Source: DASUMF01 sp040510575 (GTDB lineage: Bacteria; Actinomycetota; Acidimicrobiia; IMCC26256; DASPTH01). From it: a stretch of 14,441 nucleotides of DNA. The position numbers were made by a program, and so were the translations under genes. Each line of letters opens with the position of its first letter. Within the stretch, counting starts at the first letter, position 1. Of the stretch, positions 7,660 to 13,080 are shown piece by piece. The stretch spans positions 1 to 14,441 of the forward strand of contig JBEVIU010000074.1 in the NCBI GenBank assembly GCA_040510575.1. Reading direction: 5' to 3'. A model generated the notes under the pieces. That model did no database searches. It worked only from the letters and a program-made list of their open reading frames with translations, and was not told where the DNA came from.

Positions 7660-8018
7660 CCGTCGTCCTCGGCGACCCTCGCCAGCGCCCCCTGGTAATC
7701 GGGCTGGTCGGGCCGCATGGCCACCGCCAGCTTGAGGTGACCACGCGCCGCGGGACGGTCGCCCTGGCGCATGAGGCACAACCCGAGGCCGAAGTGCGCG
7801 TAGTCGTTCACCGGCTCGAGCTCGACGGCGCGCTCGAACTCGCGTCGGGCGGCCGAGAAACGCCCGGTTCGGTAGTAGGCACGAGCGAGCGTCTCGCGCA
7901 CCGACCCCTTGTCGGGCTCCAGCTCGCGAGCGCGCTCCAGCGCGATCACCGCGGCGTGCGGGTTGTTCGACGCCAGGAGGCGGCTGCCTTCCTGGTACGC
8001 CTCGTAGGCCGACTCCAT
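7656..8018 (-). CDS. Small TPR protein
   Basis: A 120-aa protein made almost wholly of tetratricopeptide repeats, a helical scaffold for protein contacts. About three repeats are visible: YEAYQEGSRLLASNNPHAAV, then LARAYYRTGRFSAARREFER (45-64), then HFGLGLCLMRQGDRPAARGH (75-94), with ELEP at the ends of the first two. There is no signal peptide or membrane helix, so it is probably cytoplasmic. The ATG at 8018 has GGAG 6 bases upstream. The open frame runs much further upstream, but that stretch is the antisense of the DUF1015 gene and is not coding. It is the first gene of the long minus-strand operon and is coupled to the HAD gene; its partner is unknown. Confidence 0.87.
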   Translation of the reverse strand: MESAYEAYQEGSRLLASNNPHAAVIALERARELEPDKGSVRETLARAYYRTGRFSAARREFERAVELEPVNDYAHFGLGLCLMRQGDRPAARGHLKLAVAMRPDQPDYQGALARVAEDDG

Positions 8019-8093
8019 GCCGTGCTCCGTTTTCGTGGATCTGGTGCTCGGGCGCCGCGAAGAATTCCCTGTGCGGCGGCGCTGCCCGGTTGA
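8019..8093. promoter_or_regulatory. Divergent intergenic region with inverted repeat
   Basis: Only 75 bases separate the starts of the TPR operon (left) and the DUF1015 gene (right), so both promoters must overlap here or lie inside the genes. GCGCCGC (8052-8058) and GCGGCGC (8076-8082) form perfect 7-base arms around a relatively AT-rich 17-base centre with a GAATTC. I see no good -10/-35 pair on either strand. The left gene has a GGAG ribosome site (8025-8028); the right gene has none. Confidence 0.4.
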
Positions 8094-9356
8094 ATGGCAG
8101 CAGTGCCCGATTTTGTTCCCTTCCGCGCGCTGCGCTTCGTGCCCGATGTCGCGATCACGGGCGCGACTCGGCCCGGTGATCTCACCCGGGTGTGCGCTCC
8201 ACCCTACGACGTGATCGAGCCCGAGGATCGCGCTGCGCTCCTCGACATCGACCCGCGCAACATGGTGCGCCTCATCCTCCCCGACACCTACGACGACGCC
8301 GCGGCGACGTTGGCGCGCTGGCGCGCGAGCGGCTTGCTCGCGGCCGACGGGCAGTCCAGCTTCTCGGTGTACCGGATGACGTTCACCGGCGACGACGGCA
8401 GGCCCACCACCACGACCGGCGTGATCGGCGCGCTGGCGCTCGATCCCGGCGCGGTGCTCCCCCACGAGCGCACGTTGCCCAAGGCGAAGTCCGATCGGCT
8501 CGAGCTCCTGCGCGCGACGCGCGCCAACCTCGAGCCGGTGTGGGGGATCTCGCTCGCCGGCGGGTTGTCGGCGCTCTTGAAGCCGACCGGGCCGCCGCTC
8601 GCGCGCGCCGACGACGCCGACGGCGTGCTGCACGAGCTCTGGCGGATCGACGATCCCGCCCGCATCGCTGCGATCCACGCGGCGGTGTCCGGCGATGCGG
8701 TGGTGCTCGCCGACGGCCACCACCGCTACGAGACGTCGTGCACGTACCGCGACGAGCGGAACGCCGAAGGCATCGCGGATCCGGCCGCCGGCTTCATCAT
8801 GATCCTGATCGTCGAGCTCGCCGACGACGAGCTCTGCGTGCGCGCCATCCACCGCCTGCTGCACGGCACCGGGGGCATCGACCTGCGCGCCGCGCTCGAA
8901 CCGTGGTTCACCGTGCGCGACGCGGGGCCGAACACTTCCGACGGTGTGCTCGCGCTCGAGGCATCGATGCACACCGACGGTGGGCTCGGCCTCGTCGACC
9001 ATGGCGGTTTGGCGCTCTTGCTCCCCCGCGCCGAGCTCGACGCGGCGATGACCGCGCTGCCGGCCGCGCTGCACGACGTCGACTCCGCCCGGTTCGACGT
9101 GGGCGTGCTCCCGGCCCTGGGCGACGCGACGCTGGCCTACCGCAACGACGCGCGCACGGTCGCCGCGCAGGTCGCGAAGGGCGCAGCCGACGCGGCCGTG
9201 CTGCTCCGACCCGTCTCGGTCGCGACGATCAGAGCCGCGGCGGCCGACGGGGTGCGGATGCCGGAGAAGACCACGTTCTTCGCCCCGAAGCCGCGCACCG
9301 GCATGGTGATGCGCGCGTTCGAGGATGAAGTGGGCGGCGACGCAACGAGCGACTAG
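8094..9356 (+). CDS. DUF1015 family protein
   Basis: A 420-aa protein with the hallmarks of DUF1015 (COG4198): FVPFRALRF near the N-terminus, APPYDVI (35-41), a central HERTLPKAKSDRLELL (124-139), DGHHRYET (207-214), and the C-terminal KTTFFAPKPRTGMVMR (392-407). The length is typical. Biochemical function is not established as far as I know; the invariant His pair and the Glu/Arg motifs suggest an enzyme or nucleotide-binding role. No signal peptide is seen. The ATG at 8094 has no ribosome site; an in-frame GTG at 8103 (VPDFVPF) is an equally good start. It is divergent from the TPR/HAD/tlyA operon and convergent with korB, so it is probably transcribed alone. Confidence 0.9.
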   Translation: MAAVPDFVPFRALRFVPDVAITGATRPGDLTRVCAPPYDVIEPEDRAALLDIDPRNMVRLILPDTYDDAAATLARWRASGLLAADGQSSFSVYRMTFTGDDGRPTTTTGVIGALALDPGAVLPHERTLPKAKSDRLELLRATRANLEPVWGISLAGGLSALLKPTGPPLARADDADGVLHELWRIDDPARIAAIHAAVSGDAVVLADGHHRYETSCTYRDERNAEGIADPAAGFIMILIVELADDELCVRAIHRLLHGTGGIDLRAALEPWFTVRDAGPNTSDGVLALEASMHTDGGLGLVDHGGLALLLPRAELDAAMTALPAALHDVDSARFDVGVLPALGDATLAYRNDARTVAAQVAKGAADAAVLLRPVSVATIRAAAADGVRMPEKTTFFAPKPRTGMVMRAFEDEVGGDATSD

Positions 9357-9385
9357 ACCCGCCCCGACTCGATCTGGGCGACTAG
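9349..9385. terminator. Convergent gene ends with short hairpin and repeated GCGACTAG
   Basis: DUF1015 (stop TAG, 9354-9356) and korB (stop at 9382-9384 on the minus strand) converge with 25 bases between them. The 8-mer GCGACTAG occurs at 9349-9356 and 9378-9385; because CTAG is a palindrome, each copy carries the stop of one gene. CGCCC (9360-9364) and GGGCG (9376-9380) could form a 5-bp stem with an 11-base loop, readable from both sides. There is no T tract, so this is at best a weak bidirectional terminator. Confidence 0.3.
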
Positions 9386-10479
9386 TTCACGGTCCAGGTC
9401 GCGCCGGAGCCGAGCAGCGCTCCGAGGTCGCCGGGGCCCGAGCGCTCCGAGGCGCGCACCAGCTGCGCCTGGACTTCCTGCTCGTAGGCCGGCCTCGACA
9501 CGTCGCGGAACACGCCGCACGGTGTGGGCATGGTGGGTTGCGAGGCGATCCGAGAGAGCGCGAACGCCAGCGCGGGGTCTTCCCGGTGCTCGTCGTGGAC
9601 GAGCAACGCCGCTTCGCCCACGTCGGCCACGTTCACGATCTCGCACTCGCCGAACGAGTTGAGGATGATGCCGCGCTCGCGATCAGCACCGAAGCGGATC
9701 GGCTGACCGTGCTCGAGCTCGATGATCATGTCGGCGCGGGCTTCCTTCGCCGTGATGCTCTCGAACGCACCGTCGTTGAACACGTTGCAGTTCTGGTAGA
9801 TCTCCACGAACGCGCTGCCCTCGTGCTGATGGGCCCGACGGAACGCGTTGATCATGCCGTTGCGGTCCATGTCGTGGGTGCGTGCCACGAAGGTGGCCTC
9901 CGCGGCGAGCGCGACCGACACCGGGTTGAACGGCGTGTCGAGCGAACCGAACGGCGACGACTTCGTGATCTTGCCCACCTCGCTCGTGGGTGAGTACTGG
10001 CCCTTCGTGAGGCCGTAGATCTGGTTGTTGAACATGATGATCTTCAGGCTCACGTTGCGGCGCAGCGCATGGATCAGGTGGTTGCCGCCGATGGAGAGCA
10101 TGTCGCCGTCGCCGCCGATGACCCACACGTCGAGGTCGGGACGAGCCAACGCGATACCGGTGGCGACCGCGGGCGCCCGACCGTGGATCGAGTGCAGGCC
10201 GTAGGTGTTCATGTAGTACGGGAACCGCGCCGCGCACCCGATGCCCGAGACGAACACGAGGTTCTCGGGCCGCACCCCGAGGTTGGCCAGCTCGAGCTGC
10301 ATGGCCGCGAGGATCGAGTAGTCGCCGCATCCGGGGCACCAGCGCACTTCCTGGTCGGACTGGAAGTCCTTGCGCCCGAGCTTCACCGCAACGCCGCCGT
10401 CGCCTTCTTCGTTGCCCGTGGCGTCGCTGCCGGTGGCGCCGTTGCTCACAGCTCCGTTGGTGGTCTCGTTGTCAGCCAT
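9382..10479 (-). CDS. korB: 2-oxoglutarate:ferredoxin oxidoreductase, beta subunit
   Basis: A 365-aa thiamine-diphosphate-binding beta subunit. With KorA it oxidises 2-oxoglutarate to succinyl-CoA and CO2 and reduces ferredoxin. It shows WCPGCGDY (47-54), the Mg/ThDP motif GGDGDML (122-128), and the characteristic NNQIYGLTKGQYSPTSE (151-167). Cys48, Cys51, Cys82 and Cys231 are placed as the four ligands of the 4Fe-4S cluster of this subunit class. The first 30 or so residues (TTNGAVSNGATGSDATGNEE) are low complexity and probably disordered. The ATG overlaps the korA 3' end by 8 bases and has GGAG 7 bases upstream (10487-10490). Mycobacterial homologue by family: Rv2454c. Substrate preference for 2-oxoglutarate over pyruvate is inferred from the two-gene layout and overall similarity. 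Confidence 0.94.
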   Translation of the reverse strand: MADNETTNGAVSNGATGSDATGNEEGDGGVAVKLGRKDFQSDQEVRWCPGCGDYSILAAMQLELANLGVRPENLVFVSGIGCAARFPYYMNTYGLHSIHGRAPAVATGIALARPDLDVWVIGGDGDMLSIGGNHLIHALRRNVSLKIIMFNNQIYGLTKGQYSPTSEVGKITKSSPFGSLDTPFNPVSVALAAEATFVARTHDMDRNGMINAFRRAHQHEGSAFVEIYQNCNVFNDGAFESITAKEARADMIIELEHGQPIRFGADRERGIILNSFGECEIVNVADVGEAALLVHDEHREDPALAFALSRIASQPTMPTPCGVFRDVSRPAYEQEVQAQLVRASERSGPGDLGALLGSGATWTVN

Positions 10480-12328
10480 CGATCATCTCCACGAGCTTGG
10501 ACTCGATCTCGCCTGCACTGAACGGCAGGCCCTGGATTTTGGTGAGCGACTGGGCGTCGACGAGGAACTCGGCGCGCACCAGTCGGGAGAGCTGCCCCAT
10601 GTTCATCTCGGGGACGAGCACGCTGCGGTACGAGCGCAGGACGTCGCCGAGGTTCGACGGGAACGGATTGAGGTGCATGACCTGCGCATGGTCGACGTTG
10701 CGGCCGCCGGCACGAACCCGCCGCACCGCCTCCGAGATCGGGCCCCAGGTGCTGCCCCACCCGAGCACGAGCACGTCGGCGTCGCCCTCGTGATCGACGG
10801 CGAGCTCGGGGATGTCACGGGCGATCCCCGCCACCTTGTCGGCGCGGATGTGGGTCATGAGCTCGTGGTTCTCGGGCTCGTAATTGATGTTGCCCGTGCC
10901 TTCCTGCTTCTCGATGCCGCCGATGCGGTGCATGAGCCCGGGCGTTCCGGGGATCGCCCACGGCCGGGCGAGGGTCTCGGGGTCGCGCAGGTAGGGCCAG
11001 AACTCGTCGCCGTGGTTCGGCCCTTCCGCGAAGGGCACCGAGATGTCCGGCAGATCCTCGACGTCGGGGAGCTTCCAGGGCTCCGAGCCGTTCGCGACAT
11101 ACCCGTCGGTGAGCAGGATGACCGGCGTGCGGTACTTGAGCGCGAGGCGCACCGCCTCGAACGCGGCGTCGAAGCAGTGACTGGGCGACTGCGCCGCCAC
11201 GATGGGCAGCGGCGACTCGCCATGGCGGCCGTACATCGCCAGCAACAGGTCGGACTGCTCGGTCTTGGTGGGGAGCCCGGTCGACGGGCCGCCGCGCTGC
11301 ACGTCGATGAGCACGAGCGGCAGCTCGAGGCTGATCGCGAGCCCGAGCGCCTCCGACTTCAGGTCGACGCCGGGCCCGCTGGTTGCGGTCACGCCGAGGT
11401 GGCCCGAGAAGGCGCCGCCGATGGCGACGGCCGCGGCTGCGATCTCGTCCTCGGCCTGCAGCGTGCGGATCCCGAAGTTCTTGTGCTTCGACAGCTCGTG
11501 GAGGATGTCGGACGCCGGGGTGATCGGGTACGACGCGTAGAGGATCGGCAGCTTCGCCAGCTGTGCGCCTGCGATGATCCCGTACGCGGTCGCGAGGTTG
11601 CCGGTGATGTTGCGGTACCGGCCGGGCTCGAGGCGTGCGGGTTGGATCTCGTACGGGTGCTCGAACAGCTCCGCCGTCTCGGCGAAGTGCAGACCCGCCT
11701 TGAACGCGGCCATGTTCGCGTCGCGCACCTGCGGGCGGGCGGAGAAGCGCTCGCCGATCCACTCGATCGTGGGGTCGACGGGACGGGTGTACATCCAGCT
11801 GATGAGCCCGAGGGCGAAGAAGTTCTTCGACCGCTCGGCGTCGCGCGGCTTCACACCGAGCGGCTCGCACGACTTCTGGGTGATCGCGGTCATCGGCACC
11901 TGCACCACGCGGTACGCCAAGAGCGAGCCGTCGTCGAGCGGGTTGATCTCGTAGCCGACCTTCTTGAGGTTGCGCTCCTCGAACGCGTCGGAGTTCACGA
12001 GGATCGTCGACCCCGGCGGGAGCTCGGCGATGTTCGCCTTGAGCGCAGCCGGGTTCATGGCCACGAGCACGTTCGGCGCATCACCGGCGGTGAGGATGTC
12101 GTGGTCCGAGATGTGCACCTGGAACGACGACACGCCGGCGATGGTGCCGGCTGGCGCGCGGATCTCGGCCGGGAAGTTCGGCATGGTTGCCAGATCGTTC
12201 CCGAACACTGCGCTCACGTCGGTGAACCGGTCACCGGTGAGTTGCATGCCGTCGCCGGAGTCGCCGGCGAACCGGATCACGACCTCGTCGAGGCGCTCGG
12301 GCACGAGCGATGTGGTCTCTGCTGTCAC
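10472..12328 (-). CDS. korA: 2-oxoglutarate:ferredoxin oxidoreductase, fused gamma-alpha subunit
   Basis: A 618-aa subunit in which the gamma domain precedes the alpha domain, as in mycobacterial Rv2455c. The gamma domain opens with VIRFAGDSGDGMQLTGDRF (about 17-35) and NFPAEIRAPAGT (51-62). The alpha domain has SYPITPASDILHEL (266-279), LQAEDEIAAAAVAIGGAFSG (290-309), TATSGPGVDLKSE (315-327) and QRGGPSTGLPTKTEQSDL (344-361). I chose the GTG at 12328 because GGAG/GAGG (12334-12342) lies 5-10 bases upstream. An in-frame GTG at 12355 would add nine residues but lacks a ribosome site and sits against a palindrome. No ferredoxin gene is adjacent. The 8-base overlap with korB implies coupled, roughly equal synthesis. 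Confidence 0.93.
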   Translation of the reverse strand: MTAETTSLVPERLDEVVIRFAGDSGDGMQLTGDRFTDVSAVFGNDLATMPNFPAEIRAPAGTIAGVSSFQVHISDHDILTAGDAPNVLVAMNPAALKANIAELPPGSTILVNSDAFEERNLKKVGYEINPLDDGSLLAYRVVQVPMTAITQKSCEPLGVKPRDAERSKNFFALGLISWMYTRPVDPTIEWIGERFSARPQVRDANMAAFKAGLHFAETAELFEHPYEIQPARLEPGRYRNITGNLATAYGIIAGAQLAKLPILYASYPITPASDILHELSKHKNFGIRTLQAEDEIAAAAVAIGGAFSGHLGVTATSGPGVDLKSEALGLAISLELPLVLIDVQRGGPSTGLPTKTEQSDLLLAMYGRHGESPLPIVAAQSPSHCFDAAFEAVRLALKYRTPVILLTDGYVANGSEPWKLPDVEDLPDISVPFAEGPNHGDEFWPYLRDPETLARPWAIPGTPGLMHRIGGIEKQEGTGNINYEPENHELMTHIRADKVAGIARDIPELAVDHEGDADVLVLGWGSTWGPISEAVRRVRAGGRNVDHAQVMHLNPFPSNLGDVLRSYRSVLVPEMNMGQLSRLVRAEFLVDAQSLTKIQGLPFSAGEIESKLVEMIDG

Positions 12329-12333
12329 GCGGT

Positions 12334-12342
12334 CCTCACTCC
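12334..12342 (-). promoter_or_regulatory. korA: Ribosome binding site deciding the korA start
   Basis: The minus strand reads GGAGTGAGG here, with two overlapping Shine-Dalgarno cores (GGAG and GAGG) 10 and 5 bases before the GTG at 12328. This favours the shorter KorA over the start at 12355. Confidence 0.6.
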
Positions 12343-12362
12343 GTTGTGTGGACACCCAGCTG

Positions 12363-12375
12363 ACCTGGATCAGGT
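12363..12375. promoter_or_regulatory. Palindrome ACCTG-GAT-CAGGT in the kor leader
   Basis: Perfect 5-base arms around a 3-base centre, about 35 bases before the preferred korA start and 7 bases before the alternative GTG at 12355. It could be an operator half-site pair or part of a leader structure. Only symmetry and position support it. Confidence 0.3.
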
Positions 12376-12412
12376 GGGATTCAGTTGTGGACGTCCTGCG
12401 ACGCCATTGTGA

Positions 12413-12430
12413 CGGGACAGGAACGTCCCG
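12413..12430 (-). promoter_or_regulatory. Leader hairpin CGGGAC/GTCCCG upstream of korA
   Basis: Six-base perfect arms (12413-12418 and 12425-12430) with a 6-base loop. It lies between the -10-like hexamer at 12473-12478 and the korA start, so it would be in the transcribed leader if that promoter is real. Confidence 0.3.
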
Positions 12431-12467
12431 GGCGCGCGGCTCCGGGCGATCCGTCCGAACGGCCAGA

Positions 12468-12482
12468 GTCGATCATATCGAC
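12468..12482 (-). promoter_or_regulatory. Candidate kor promoter -10 inside a perfect inverted repeat
   Basis: GTCGAT and ATCGAC arms flank a 3-base centre. On the minus strand the site reads GTCGATATGATCGAC and contains TATGAT, one mismatch from the TATAAT -10 consensus, at 12478-12473. No convincing -35 is seen 16-18 bases upstream. A dyad covering the -10 is the classic place for a repressor site. The surroundings are very GC-rich, which makes this AT-containing patch stand out. Confidence 0.4.
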
Positions 12483-12554
12483 GCCTCACTCTGACTACGG
12501 GATGCCAGGGCCTCGGCCTGAGCGGTTTCACGTCACCGAAACGTTCGTCACTCG

Positions 12555-12938
12555 TCACTCGAGCACCTCCAACGCGGCGTGGGCCCGGCGCAGCGCGGCG
12601 TCGATGCGCCGCCGATCGCGGCACCGCCCGACGAGCTCGGCTTCGACGTCGACGCGCGATCGCACGCCGCCCGGCTGTTGGTAGAAGCGCCGCCGGAGCC
12701 GTCCGACGACGATCAGGACGTCGCCCGCGGCCACGGTCTCGAGCCAGGCCGGAGGGTCCCATGCGGTGACCGGGACCGATGTGGCGCGCCCATCGCTCGC
12801 GGGGCACCGCAGTGCGAAGGTGGCCAGACGGGACCCGGACTCGAGCACGCGGATCTCGGGTGCGGCGGAGCATGCACCGCTCAGCACGCTCAGGTTCACG
12901 CCGGTGACGTCGGGATCGGGGGTGTCGGATCGCGCCAT
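12555..12938 (-). CDS. SSB-like OB-fold protein
   Basis: A 127-aa protein resembling a short single-stranded-DNA-binding OB fold: GVNLSVLSGACSAAPEIRVLE for strand 1 and the PE-R turn, SRLATFALRC (36-45), VPVTAWDPPAWLETV (55-69), the GDVLIVVGRLRRRFYQ segment (72-87), and VDVEAELVG (97-105). That pattern parallels SSB's NxVxLVGRL, PExR, FxLA, W and GDxVxVxGRL motifs. It lacks the Gly-rich linker and acidic DDDIPF-type tail of housekeeping SSB, ending in a basic helix RCRDRRRIDAALRRAHAA. It is therefore likely an accessory SSB/PriB-like protein rather than the main SSB. The ATG has a strong GGAGG 8 bases upstream; another ATG at 12945 in a different frame is too close to that site. About 225 bases separate its stop from the preferred korA start. 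Confidence 0.72.
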   Translation of the reverse strand: MARSDTPDPDVTGVNLSVLSGACSAAPEIRVLESGSRLATFALRCPASDGRATSVPVTAWDPPAWLETVAAGDVLIVVGRLRRRFYQQPGGVRSRVDVEAELVGRCRDRRRIDAALRRAHAALEVLE

Positions 12939-12944
12939 CGTTCA

Positions 12945-12951
12945 TTCCTCC
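12945..12951 (-). promoter_or_regulatory. Strong ribosome binding site of the SSB-like gene
   Basis: The minus strand reads GGAGGAA, with the GGAGG core 8 bases before the ATG at 12938. It is the best Shine-Dalgarno in the window and rules out the out-of-frame ATG at 12945, which would be 1 base away. Confidence 0.75.
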
Positions 12952-12952
12952 A

Positions 12953-12966
12953 GTTCGAGTGTTCGA
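12953..12966. repeat. Direct repeat GTTCGA-gt-GTTCGA upstream of the SSB-like gene
   Basis: Two identical hexamers (12953-12958 and 12961-12966) with 8-base period lie just before the ribosome site. Direct rather than inverted orientation means it does not fit the actinobacterial LexA box (inverted TCGAAC/GTTCGA), though the half-sites look alike. The rest of 12967-13026 holds nothing I can name. Confidence 0.35.
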
Positions 12967-13026
12967 CGTGGAGGAAGCACGAGGGGAGTCGAGATGACCC
13001 TACGGCGAGGGTGCGACACTCATCCC

Positions 13027-13061
13027 GGCGCGCTCGATCCGGGCGCGCTCGATCCGGGCGC
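13027..13061. repeat. 15-bp tandem repeat, about 2.3 copies, after the large TPR gene
   Basis: Position n equals position n+15 from 13027 through 13046, giving two full units and a partial third. Each unit contains GATCCGG, which is also the left arm of the hairpin that overlaps the TPR gene stop, so the right arm could pair with any of the copies. It is noncoding, between the SSB-like and TPR genes. Confidence 0.85.
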
Positions 13062-13080
13062 TCCGGCCGGAGGCCGGATC
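13051..13080 (-). terminator. Nested hairpin at the end of the large TPR gene
   Basis: GATCCGG (13051-13057) pairs with CCGGATC (13074-13080), enclosing a second, perfect palindrome CTCCGGCCGGAG (13061-13072). The structure overlaps the TGA of the TPR gene. No U tract follows on the minus strand, as is common for actinobacterial terminators, so termination is plausible but not shown. Confidence 0.4.

Noticed and set aside
5923..7698. Plus-strand open frame (591 codons) opposite tlyA and the HAD gene
   Set aside because: It is antisense to two genes with complete catalytic motifs; its composition is the usual Arg/His/Glu-rich shadow pattern.
7660..7779. Forty-codon extension of the HAD gene
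   Set aside because: It lies inside the TPR gene, is Arg/Gly/Ala-rich, and the GTG at 7659 has a GAGG ribosome site and forms a GTGA overlap.
8019..9074. N-terminal extension of the small TPR gene to 9074
   Set aside because: The extra 352 codons are the antisense of DUF1015, and the ATG at 8018 has a good ribosome site.
10370..12412. Long plus-strand open frame (680 codons) opposite korA
   Set aside because: It is rich in Arg, His, Asp and Val with no domain, and korA/korB motifs fill the other strand. Long antisense frames are expected in high-GC genes.
12483..12554. Terminator hairpin after the SSB-like gene (GTTTC/GAAAC arms)
   Set aside because: The stem has only 5 bp with an 8-base loop and no T tract; too weak to list as a feature.
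12370..12945. Open frame from the ATG at 12945 in the SSB-like region
   Set aside because: That ATG is 1 base from the GGAGG, and the translation is Arg-rich without a domain; the frame from 12938 has the OB-fold pattern.
12953..12966. Possible LexA/SOS box before the SSB-like gene
   Set aside because: The GTTCGA hexamers are direct repeats, whereas the actinobacterial SOS box needs inverted halves with a 4-base centre.
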